Source: Deltaproteobacteria bacterium (GTDB lineage Bacteria > UBA10199 > DSSB01). Taken from it: a DNA stretch of 6,220 nucleotides. The notes below the pieces were generated by a model. That model saw only the letters and a list, made by a program, of their open reading frames with translations, searched no databases and was not told the DNA's origin. Positions 1 through 4,972 of the stretch are shown in pieces (positions within the stretch are counted from its first letter, which is position 1; each line of letters starts with the position of its first letter). Both the position numbers and the translations under genes were made by a program. The DNA lies in contig JAJFLL010000320.1 in the NCBI GenBank assembly GCA_021772695.1, positions 1 through 6,220 on the forward strand, in the 5' to 3' direction.

Positions 1-1
1 T

Positions 2-541
2 TTAGTTGACCCCACCTCCCATGAAGATCCCTTCGGGGCTGAGATCCATGCCGACCAACCGGTGGCAGGAATTAATTTTGCCATGGCCTTAGAATTCGCC
101 GCTTGGCGATCGCAACAAGAGGGCAGGACCTTTAGAATTATTACCGCCGATGAAAAAGAAATGGTGGCGCGAAACGGTTTTGATTGGCGCTTCCCCTATG
201 GCAATGGTCCGCTGACCGATGCCTATGTGGTGACCCGCGGATCCTTTGAAATTGCCGATGACTCAGCTCCACAGCCGGTGGGCACCCATCCCATGGGTTC
301 CTATCGCGACCAATCCCTGCATGGCGTCAGGGACTTGCTTGGGAATATCCGAGAATTCACCTCGACAGTGGCTGAGGATGGTGTGGTCTTTTTATCGGGT
401 GGTAGCATCACCTTGCATTTAGGGGCCAACTTCAATCCCAACTCCCGTTACATCCTAAATCAAAAGGCCATTTGGGACGGCACCGGCGGCATTCGCTTGG
501 CCATGGACCTACCTCCAAGCCATGGTTCCGCGGGCGAGTAA
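2..541 (+). CDS. SUMF1/FGE-type (formylglycine-generating enzyme-like) domain protein, C-terminal part, start outside window
   Basis: The reading frame is open from the left edge and ends at TAA, giving 179 residues with no start. The order of features follows the SUMF1/FGE fold: DQPVAGINFAMALEFAAW, then GRTFRIITADEKE (degenerate form of the RLPTEAEWE block), FPYGNG, PVGTHPMGS, HGVRDLLGNIREFTS (the GlyDM-GNVWEW block), LSGGS and a final GGIRLAMDLP (GFRLAR block). In the family this fold modifies sulfatases, but it is also a non-catalytic tail on serine/threonine kinases and other bacterial proteins. No cysteine occurs in the visible part, so the copper-binding cysteine pair of true formylglycine-generating enzymes is absent and a binding or structural role is more likely (inference). 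The 'D-R-fP-G' pattern at GFDWRFPYGNG resembles kinase-attached versions, but no kinase domain is visible. The GTG at 62 lies inside the domain and is not the start. Confidence 0.85.
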   Translation, partial: LVDPTSHEDPFGAEIHADQPVAGINFAMALEFAAWRSQQEGRTFRIITADEKEMVARNGFDWRFPYGNGPLTDAYVVTRGSFEIADDSAPQPVGTHPMGSYRDQSLHGVRDLLGNIREFTSTVAEDGVVFLSGGSITLHLGANFNPNSRYILNQKAIWDGTGGIRLAMDLPPSHGSAGE

Positions 542-562
542 TTTAATACCCATTACGTCAAA

Positions 563-576
563 AAGCCATTAGGCTT
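563..576 (+). terminator. Possible weak terminator hairpin after the SUMF1-domain gene
   Basis: AAGCC-ATTA-GGCTT forms a 5-bp stem with a 4-base loop 22 bases after the stop codon. It is followed by GATCATTTTCT rather than a clean T-run. The position is right for a terminator but the stem is short, so support is weak. Confidence 0.3.
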
Positions 577-736
577 GATCATTTTCTATAATCCCCCAAT
601 AAATAAAAGTAATTCTGATTTTCCTTAAAGATATCTTCGATTTCGATAAGTTTTCCACAGCCTTTTCCCCAAGCCAGCATTTCTCATCTTCTTTATAACT
701 ATTTGAAAAATATGAATTAATTTCATTTTATCGTTT
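577..736. other. AT-rich intergenic stretch upstream of a sigma-54 promoter
   Basis: This is markedly AT-rich sequence between the SUMF1-domain gene and the promoter at 737. No reading frame with a ribosome binding site was seen. A short imperfect repeat, TTCGATTTCGATAAG (636-650), lies about 100 bases upstream of the promoter. Activators of sigma-54 RNA polymerase usually bind at about this distance, but the repeat is too short to call an operator. Confidence 0.4.
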
Positions 737-752
737 TGGCATATCCTTTGCT
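737..752 (+). promoter_or_regulatory. Sigma-54 (RpoN) -24/-12 promoter
   Basis: TGGCAT-ATCCT-TTGCT matches the RpoN consensus TGGCAC-N5-TTGCW at all fixed positions but one, with the obligatory GG-N10-GC spacing exact (GG 738-739, GC 750-751). Counting C751 as -12 puts the transcription start near 763. That leaves a leader of about 23 bases, which holds the AGGGAG ribosome binding site at 775-780 and ends at the ATG at 786. Sigma-54 promoters need an ATP-dependent activator, so this gene is probably switched on by a specific signal (inference). Confidence 0.75.
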
Positions 753-785
753 TTTCCTTCTTACGCACGATGAGAGGGAGATAAT

Positions 786-1124
786 ATGAAAAGAATAATC
801 ATCTTAAGTAGTTTCCTGTGTTTTGCCTTGGCGATGGGGTTGGGAATCCAGGCTGCCCAAGCGGTCGATTCCATTTGTCTGACTCAGCAAGGAGATGACC
901 AAAGAACCAGCGATGAAGACTACGATTGTGTGGTCCAACTTCGTGAGCTCTTAAAATCTCGCGGTTTGCTACAAGTCCAGAGCAAAGGGGTGAATACCAA
1001 TAAGGCGCTGTATTATCCGCCGACCCCCAACCGGCCCTACTACCCCCCGACGCCAAACTTACCTTATTATCCACCGACACCCAATTTTCCGACCCCTTAT
1101 GGGTATCCACCGACACCCAATTAA
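786..1124 (+). CDS. Small secreted protein with Tyr/Pro-rich YYPPTPN repeats
   Basis: This encodes 112 residues of unrecognised function. Residues 1-26 are a clear Sec signal peptide: MKR, a hydrophobic core, and an AQA cleavage site before VDS. The mature N-terminal part (27-75) is short and polar with two cysteines (31 and 48), which could form a disulfide. The C-terminus is a repeat with a 9-residue period: YYPPTPNRP at 76, YYPPTPNLP at 85, YYPPTPNFP at 94, then a variant YGYPPTPN ending exactly at the C-terminus. Such Pro/Tyr-rich tails are usually extended and adhesive or wall-associated, but that role is inferred from composition. The ATG at 786 has AGGGAG 5 bases upstream. The gene stands alone between a sigma-54 promoter and an intrinsic terminator, so it is probably a monocistronic, tightly regulated unit. 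Confidence 0.8.
   Translation: MKRIIILSSFLCFALAMGLGIQAAQAVDSICLTQQGDDQRTSDEDYDCVVQLRELLKSRGLLQVQSKGVNTNKALYYPPTPNRPYYPPTPNLPYYPPTPNFPTPYGYPPTPN
1011..1121 (+). repeat. In-frame tandem repeat of about 27 bases coding YYPPTPN-x-P
   Basis: There are three 27-base units starting at 1011, 1038 and 1065, plus a fourth partial unit (1104-1121) after a short spacer. The first units differ mostly at third codon positions (CCG/CCC/CCA, ACC/ACG/ACA, AAC/AAT), so the protein motif is kept while the DNA drifts. Units three and four share an identical 18-base core (1068-1085 and 1104-1121), which suggests a more recent duplication. Confidence 0.85.
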
Positions 1125-1147
1125 GATCGGAAGATTTTGTGATGGTG

Positions 1148-1175
1148 AAAAGGCCCCAAAAGGGCCTTTTTTTTT
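1148..1175 (+). terminator. Strong rho-independent terminator of the YYPPTPN-repeat gene
   Basis: GGCCC (1152-1156) pairs with GGGCC (1162-1166) across a CAAAA loop. The stem is flanked by an A-run (1148-1151) that can pair with the first Ts, and a run of nine Ts starts at 1167. It lies 24 bases after the stop codon of the repeat gene. Confidence 0.92.
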
Positions 1176-1233
1176 GTGATTTCGGTGAGAGGGTTTATGT
1201 GGCAAAGGCCTTTGGGGTAGGAGGGGAGAGGCC

Positions 1234-1734
1234 ATGCCCTTTGCCTATTATAAAAATCTAAGTGCCAGCGACAAAAAGATTTATCAAGAGAGTGATCGTC
1301 TTACCTTCGTCCGCCTGCCCTGGGCCAAGGAATTCCAGCCCTTCATCCAGGCGCTCCAGGGGGCTCTTGTCTCGGAGGATCAGCGTGAGACCCTACGATT
1401 GACTCAGAAATTGGTGGATGCCCTTTGTCAGGTATTTAAAGTGCCCCAGGTGAAGGTCAAGGTATTGGCACGCCGGCCCTCTCATGATTGGGGCGAACTG
1501 CACGGCCTGTATGAATCGGACGGCAGCGGGGGCAAACCCCTGATCACCGTCTGGATGCGCACGGCCAAGCGCAAACAAGTGGTGGCCTTCAAGACCTACC
1601 TGCGCACCCTATTGCATGAGGTGATGCACCACCTGGATTACACCTTGCTCGGTCTAAAAGATTCGTTTCACACCGAAGGATTTTACAAACGTGAGTCGGG
1701 TTTGTTGAAACAAATATATCCGGAAAATAAATAG
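1234..1734 (+). CDS. Putative zinc metallopeptidase-like protein with HEXXH motif (uncharacterised family)
   Basis: This encodes 166 residues. The C-terminal part has LLHEVMHHLDY, so an HEXXH zinc motif at H128-E129-x-x-H132, followed by SFHTEGFYKRES with H146 and E148 as candidate third zinc ligands. This spacing recalls compact SprT/ImmA-like zincin cores. I have a general memory of conserved hypothetical proteins sharing the HHLDYxLLxLxxSFHTEGFxxRES block, but no named function. There is no signal peptide or membrane segment, so it is probably cytoplasmic. An excellent Shine-Dalgarno sequence, AGGAGGGG at 1219-1226, lies 7 bases before the ATG and fixes the start. It begins about 60 bases after the upstream terminator, so it needs its own promoter, which I could not identify. 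The substrate is unknown, and peptidase activity is inferred from the motif only. Confidence 0.8.
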   Translation: MPFAYYKNLSASDKKIYQESDRLTFVRLPWAKEFQPFIQALQGALVSEDQRETLRLTQKLVDALCQVFKVPQVKVKVLARRPSHDWGELHGLYESDGSGGKPLITVWMRTAKRKQVVAFKTYLRTLLHEVMHHLDYTLLGLKDSFHTEGFYKRESGLLKQIYPENK

Positions 1735-1916
1735 ATATCTTTAATTGTTAAAGTAAAAATTAAATAAAGTCAGTCCTCTTCTCAAGGTCCATTCTCAGTC
1801 TGGATTCTTTCACATCCATGGAGCTAAAATTCCCGTATTGAATATAGCATTGCTTGATTTTTAACTTTCTGCAGGCTATCGCGGGTCGGCATAGTTATAG
1901 AAACTTGTGTAAATTC
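1735..1916. other. AT-rich intergenic region before the six-cysteine protein gene
   Basis: These 182 bases contain no clear terminator, RNA gene or convincing promoter. A loose sigma-70-like pair, TTGATT (1854-1859) and TATCGC (1877-1882) with a 17-base spacer, is too weak to call. No good Shine-Dalgarno sequence precedes the ATG at 1917. Confidence 0.4.
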
Positions 1917-2267
1917 ATGAAGATTAAATTATTAAAGTGGATCGGATTTTGGGGCATCTTTCTTGGTATCGGCTTGCTCGCGCTGCAGGTCCAGGCCCAA
2001 GGTTCCATGTCCCAGGTGGAAGAGAGCGACACTTGTGTCCAGTTGCGCCAGGAGAGGCTGCAGCTCTGTGATGAGGCCGCTCGGCAATGCATCGAGGTCT
2101 ACAAATACGATGCCTTCAATAAAATTACCCCCTGTGCCCACTATTCCCAACGTTGTTCCGAAATGGGTCGGCAAGAAGCAGAAAATTGTTATGCCCCAGC
2201 CAACTCTCGGATCAGCCTGAAGGGTGGAAATTCAAATAGGGTTGCAAATCCAGGAAAAACCCTCTAG
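1917..2267 (+). CDS. Small exported six-cysteine protein, predicted disulfide-linked helical hairpin
   Basis: This encodes 116 residues and I do not recognise the family. The ATG at 1917 is chosen because MKIKLLKW starts a textbook Sec signal peptide with a hydrophobic core to residue 24 and a cleavage site near VQA|QG (27/28). The frame is open further upstream to a TTG at 1854, but that would bury the signal peptide, and neither start has a good ribosome binding site. The mature part has six cysteines at 40, 51, 58, 73, 80 and 91. Gaps of 10, 6, 14, 6 and 10 residues read the same in both directions. Offsets of 7, 11 and 18 residues put each set of three on one helix face, so an antiparallel helical hairpin with pairs 40-91, 51-80 and 58-73 is plausible (inference). 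The C-terminal 25 residues are polar and probably disordered. It lies 48 bases upstream of fbaB and may share its transcript. Confidence 0.78.
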   Translation: MKIKLLKWIGFWGIFLGIGLLALQVQAQGSMSQVEESDTCVQLRQERLQLCDEAARQCIEVYKYDAFNKITPCAHYSQRCSEMGRQEAENCYAPANSRISLKGGNSNRVANPGKTL

Positions 2268-2302
2268 TCCCAGCCCCGGTCACACCCAATTCGAGTTTTG
2301 AC

Positions 2303-2307
2303 AGGAG
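2303..2307 (+). promoter_or_regulatory. Ribosome binding site that fixes the fbaB start
   Basis: AGGAG lies 8 bases before the ATG at 2316. It is downstream of the alternative in-frame TTG at 2298, which rules that TTG out as the likely start. Confidence 0.85.
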
Positions 2308-2315
2308 TTTTTTCC

Positions 2316-3368
2316 ATGAGTGAGAAGATCGCCAAGCTCTTAGGAGATCAAGCCGATAACCTACTCAATCATCGTTGTCAGACCATCACCAAAGAACATT
2401 TAAGCCTGCCGGGTCCCGATTTCATCGATCGGGTGATGTCCCTTACGGATCGGTCTAATTCGGTCTTGAGAAATTTGCAGACCTTATTCAATACGGGGCG
2501 TCTGGCAAAAACCGGTTACCTCTCCATCTTGCCCGTGGACCAGGGTATCGAACACAGTGCGGGCGCCTCCTTTGCACCCAATCCCATCTATTTTGACCCG
2601 GCCAATTTGGTGCAGTTGGCCATCGAAGGGGGCTGCAACGCCGTGGCCTCTACCTTAGGGGCCTTGGGTTCCGTGGCTAGGGCCTATGCTCACAAGATTC
2701 CCTTCATTGTGAAGCTCAATCACAACGAATTGCTCAGTTATCCCAATACCTTTGACCAAACAATTTTCGCCCAAGTGGACCAAGCCTTCGATATGGGGGC
2801 CGTTGCCGTTGGGGCCACCATCTATTTTGGCTCCGAAGAAAGCCGCCGCCAGATTCAGGAGATCAGCGAGGCCTTTCAACACGCCCATCAATTGGGTTTG
2901 GTCACGATCCTCTGGGCCTATCTGCGGAACCCCGCTTTTAAGACCGACCAGAAAGACTATCACGTGGCCGCCGATTTGACCGGGCAGGCCAATCACCTGG
3001 CCGCGACTCTCGAAGCCGATATCGTGAAACAGAAACTTCCGGAAAATAATGGGGGTTTTTCGGCATTAAAGTTCGGCAAGACCCATGACCAGGTTTATTC
3101 TCAATTGAGCAGCGACCACCCCATCGATTTGACCCGCTATCAGGTGGCCAATTGTTATATGGGTCGAGCGGGCTTGATCAATTCCGGTGGGGCCTCCGGG
3201 AAGGATGATTTGGTCCAAGCGGTCAAAACCGCGGTCATCAATAAGCGTGCCGGTGGCATGGGGCTCATCTCGGGCCGCAAGGCCTTTCAGAAACCCATGA
3301 AGGAAGGCGTGCAATTGCTCCAGGCCATCCAAGACGTCTACTTAGATGCGTCGATCAGCATCGCCTAA
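2316..3368 (+). CDS. fbaB: Fructose-bisphosphate aldolase class I, FbaB/DhnA type
   Basis: This is a cytoplasmic enzyme that reversibly cleaves fructose 1,6-bisphosphate to dihydroxyacetone phosphate and glyceraldehyde 3-phosphate, in glycolysis and gluconeogenesis. The 350-residue length equals the E. coli FbaB length as I recall it, and similarity is high throughout: LLGDQADNLLNHRC, ILPVDQGIEHSAGASF (71-86), VKLNHNELLSYPNT (132-145), GAVAVGATIYFGSEESRRQI, ILWAYLRN, ADLTGQANHLAAT and ANCYMGRAGLINSGG. Lys238 in ADIVKQK aligns with the expected Schiff-base lysine, and GGASG (291-295) is in the phosphate-binding loop region. No key residue looks lost. Class I enzymes need no metal, and FbaB-type enzymes are often tied to gluconeogenic growth (family knowledge). 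The gene starts 48 bases after the six-cysteine gene with no obvious promoter between them. Confidence 0.97.
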   Translation: MSEKIAKLLGDQADNLLNHRCQTITKEHLSLPGPDFIDRVMSLTDRSNSVLRNLQTLFNTGRLAKTGYLSILPVDQGIEHSAGASFAPNPIYFDPANLVQLAIEGGCNAVASTLGALGSVARAYAHKIPFIVKLNHNELLSYPNTFDQTIFAQVDQAFDMGAVAVGATIYFGSEESRRQIQEISEAFQHAHQLGLVTILWAYLRNPAFKTDQKDYHVAADLTGQANHLAATLEADIVKQKLPENNGGFSALKFGKTHDQVYSQLSSDHPIDLTRYQVANCYMGRAGLINSGGASGKDDLVQAVKTAVINKRAGGMGLISGRKAFQKPMKEGVQLLQAIQDVYLDASISIA

Positions 3369-3384
3369 GCCAGTCAGGCTTAGG
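3364..3384 (+). terminator. Hairpin overlapping the fbaB stop codon
   Basis: CCTAAGCC-AGTCA-GGCTTAGG is a perfect 8-bp stem with a 5-base loop that includes the fbaB TAA. No T-run follows; the next bases are TAGGGGGCCC. It may protect the mRNA 3' end or pause transcription rather than act as a full intrinsic terminator. Confidence 0.45.
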
Positions 3385-3418
3385 TAGGGGGCCCAGGCCA
3401 TCATATCGTCAAATTATC

Positions 3419-3458
3419 AGCAGCCAGGTATAAAAACACCTGGCATGCTTCGATTTTT
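3419..3458 (+). terminator. Probable fbaB terminator hairpin followed by a T-run
   Basis: GCCAGGT (3423-3429) pairs perfectly with ACCTGGC (3438-3444) around an ATAAAAAC loop. The stem can extend with AGCA (3419-3422) and TGCT (3446-3449) past one bulged A. Five Ts follow at 3454-3458. The gap of a few bases before the Ts makes it weaker than a canonical terminator, but its position after fbaB fits. Confidence 0.55.
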
Positions 3459-3467
3459 GTACAAAAA
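3454..3467. repeat. 14-bp perfect palindrome TTTTTGTACAAAAA
   Basis: The palindrome is centred between 3460 and 3461 and flanked by GA on the left and A-TC on the right, so the symmetry nearly continues. It could serve as a bidirectional T/A-run for flanking hairpins or as a dimeric-protein binding site. Nothing in the sequence decides between these. Confidence 0.5.
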
Positions 3468-3516
3468 ATCCATATATCTACCTGAAATTCCTATTATTTT
3501 TTAAGGACTTAAGAAA

Positions 3517-3558
3517 ATGAACCCTCTTCGGTGGCTTGGTACGGCCTTTGCTTTATAG
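3517..3558 (+). other. 13-codon reading frame with a Shine-Dalgarno sequence; leader peptide or decayed signal-peptide gene
   Basis: AAGGA at 3503-3507 lies 9 bases before an ATG whose frame reads MNPLRWLGTAFAL and then TAG. Read past that TAG and a second one four codons later, it continues LGV, stop, ASWVPKWEGL. The positive start followed by a hydrophobic run resembles the N-terminus of an exported protein interrupted by two amber codons. It may be a short leader peptide, a pseudogene start, or chance. The left arm of hairpin A overlaps it. Confidence 0.25.
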
Positions 3559-3642
3559 CTAGGGGTATAGGCCTCATGGGTTCCAAAGTGGGAGGGACTC
3601 GCGGGCAAGGGAAAAAAATCTCCGATCCGGGGAATTATAGAT

Positions 3643-3712
3643 AAGGCCCATGCAAGGAGCGCTGTCGGGTTCGCTAGGGGTGGCCCGACAGGAGATTCCT
3701 TTCATGGGCCTT
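3643..3712. repeat. 70-base inverted repeat (hairpin B) between convergent genes
   Basis: The outer arms AAGGCCCATG (3643-3652) and CATGGGCCTT (3703-3712) are perfectly complementary over 10 bp. AAGGA (3654-3658) pairs with TCCTT (3697-3701), and CTGTCGGG (3662-3669) with CCCGACAG (3684-3691), leaving a 14-base loop. This gives 23 base pairs in all. Neither side has a strong T-run, so it is not a standard terminator in either direction. It could still end the minus-strand operon transcript, be part of a structured RNA, or be a dispersed palindromic repeat. Confidence 0.7.
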
Positions 3713-3772
3713 GTTGCATCTGGGCAGGGTTCGGCATCACCGGCCCAAAAAGCTAAATCACATTTTTATTGA

Positions 3773-4972
3773 TCAACGGATTTGCTTGAAGGCAGCTTCG
3801 ATGCGGTCGAGTCCCGCTTCGATATTTTGCATGGAAGTGGCGTAGGAGAGTCGCATGAAACCGGGGGCGCCAAAGCCCGAACCGGCGACGATGGCCACCT
3901 TGGCCTGGTCGAGTAGAAAATCGCACAATTCCAAATCGGTCTTCAATACCTGGCCATTGGCCTTACGACCCAAATAGGCTGAAATGTTGGGGAACACATA
4001 GAAGGCCCCCTGGGGTTTGAAACACCGCACGTCGGGAATCTTATTGAGACGCTCTAAAATGTAGTCCCGCCGCTTGCGAAACTCAGCCACCCAGTCTTTA
4101 AGAAAGTCTTGAGAGCCGTTATAGGCCTCGACCACCGCCCATTGGGTCGCGGTGGTGATGTTGGTGGTGACCTGACCTTGCAGCTTGGTCATGGCCGCGA
4201 TAATTTCTTTGGGCCCCGCGGCAAAACCCATGCGCCATCCCGTCATGGAATAACATTTGCTCGCGCCATTGACGATGATGGTCTTCGCTTTCATGGCGGG
4301 ACTGATGGAGGCAATGGAGCTAAAAACAAAATCGTCATAGACAATTTTTTCATAAATCTCATCGCTGATCACCAGCACATCCTTGGTTTCAATAACCTTG
4401 GCCAATGCGGCCAATTCGGCTTGGGTATAGGCCGCACCGGTGGGATTGGACGGTGAGTTCAGGACAACGGCCTTGGTTTTGGGTGTAATGGCCTGGTTCA
4501 AAGCTTCGGGGGTGATCTTAAATTCATTTTCTTCAAGGGTGTCGACGATGACCGGTGTTGCGTCATTGAGTAAAACCTGGTCGGGATAACTGACCCAATA
4601 GGGTGCAGGTATAATCACTTCGTCGCCCGCTTCAAAGAGCACTTGAGCGATATTATAGAGCACGTGCTTGCCACCGCAGGAGGTGATGATTTCTTCCCGA
4701 GTATAATCGAGTTGGTTGTCGCGCTTCAATTTAGCGATGATGGCGTCTTTTAATTCATTTACCCCACCCACCGGCGTGTACTTGGTTTTTCCCTCTTGCA
4801 GGGCGCGCACCGCGGCGGCTTTGATGGGTTCGGGGGTGTCGAAGTCGGGTTCTCCGGCGCCAAAACCAATGACGTCGATGCCATCGGCTTTCATGGCCTT
4901 GGCCTTGGTGGTGATGGCAATGGTGGGCGAAGGTTTCACCCTTTGGATTCGTTGGGTCAGTTTAATCATCAT
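3773..4972 (-). CDS. aspC: Aspartate aminotransferase, class I PLP-dependent
   Basis: This is a cytoplasmic, pyridoxal-phosphate-dependent transfer of amino groups between aspartate and 2-oxoglutarate, giving oxaloacetate and glutamate. The 399 residues match the prokaryotic-type (AspB-like) subgroup. Visible blocks are GFGAGEPDFDTPEPIK (37-51), TKYTPVGG (63-70), APYWVSYPDQ (123-132), NSPSNPTGA (172-180, Asn176 at the cofactor), SDEIYEKI (203-210, Asp204 at the pyridine nitrogen), GASKCYSMTGWRMGF (236-250, Lys239 the Schiff-base lysine) and FMRLSYA with Arg374 for the substrate carboxylate. All key residues are present. Exact substrate preference among aspartate-like amino acids cannot be read from sequence. 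The start ATG at 4972 overlaps the coaD stop in an ATGA arrangement; a second ATG follows at once (4969). No clear Shine-Dalgarno sequence is seen, so coupling to coaD translation is likely. It is the last gene of the operon. Confidence 0.95.
   Translation of the reverse strand: MMIKLTQRIQRVKPSPTIAITTKAKAMKADGIDVIGFGAGEPDFDTPEPIKAAAVRALQEGKTKYTPVGGVNELKDAIIAKLKRDNQLDYTREEIITSCGGKHVLYNIAQVLFEAGDEVIIPAPYWVSYPDQVLLNDATPVIVDTLEENEFKITPEALNQAITPKTKAVVLNSPSNPTGAAYTQAELAALAKVIETKDVLVISDEIYEKIVYDDFVFSSIASISPAMKAKTIIVNGASKCYSMTGWRMGFAAGPKEIIAAMTKLQGQVTTNITTATQWAVVEAYNGSQDFLKDWVAEFRKRRDYILERLNKIPDVRCFKPQGAFYVFPNISAYLGRKANGQVLKTDLELCDFLLDQAKVAIVAGSGFGAPGFMRLSYATSMQNIEAGLDRIEAAFKQIR

Larger units (their letters stand above)
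3459..3772. other. Unassigned intergenic region with two large hairpins; possible structured RNA
   Basis: No protein gene of normal size is visible between fbaB and aspC. Hairpin A (3522-3596) pairs CCCTC with GAGGG, CTTGG with CCAA(A)G and GGCCT with AGGCC, with internal loops. Hairpin B (3643-3712) is stronger and is listed separately. Signature blocks of tmRNA, SRP RNA and RNase P RNA are absent, and the outer ends do not pair as in 6S RNA. The region could be a small RNA, a 3' end for converging transcripts, or a decayed gene or element. Confidence 0.4.

Noticed and set aside
799..1116. Minus-strand frame of 105 codons opposite the YYPPTPN-repeat gene
   Set aside because: It is a shadow of the repeat gene: no signal peptide, domain or ribosome binding site, and the plus-strand gene has promoter, signal peptide and terminator.
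1011..1121. CRISPR-like array
   Set aside because: The repeats are contiguous in-frame codons of a secreted protein without spacers.
1200..1215. Second sigma-54-like element TGGCAA-AGGCC-TTTGG before the metallopeptidase-like gene
   Set aside because: The downstream GC is out of register, so the obligatory GG-N10-GC spacing is not met. The AAAGGCCTTT palindrome there is short and may be chance.
1854..1916. Upstream TTG extension of the six-cysteine protein
   Set aside because: It would add 21 residues before a complete signal peptide starting at the ATG at 1917, and no ribosome binding site precedes the TTG.
2298..2315. TTG at 2298 as the fbaB start
   Set aside because: The AGGAG ribosome binding site at 2303-2307 lies downstream of it and serves the ATG at 2316, which also gives the standard 350-residue length.
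3574..3705. Minus-strand 43-codon frame starting MKGISCRATP in the fbaB-aspC gap
   Set aside because: It lies across both hairpins, has no convincing ribosome binding site and shows no recognisable protein character.
3515..3720. 6S RNA, tmRNA, SRP RNA or RNase P RNA in the intergenic gap
   Set aside because: The outer ends do not pair into the long 6S helix and the conserved blocks of the other RNAs are absent.
4109..4456. Plus-strand frame of 115 codons opposite aspC
   Set aside because: It is antisense to highly conserved aminotransferase motifs and looks like a codon-bias shadow.
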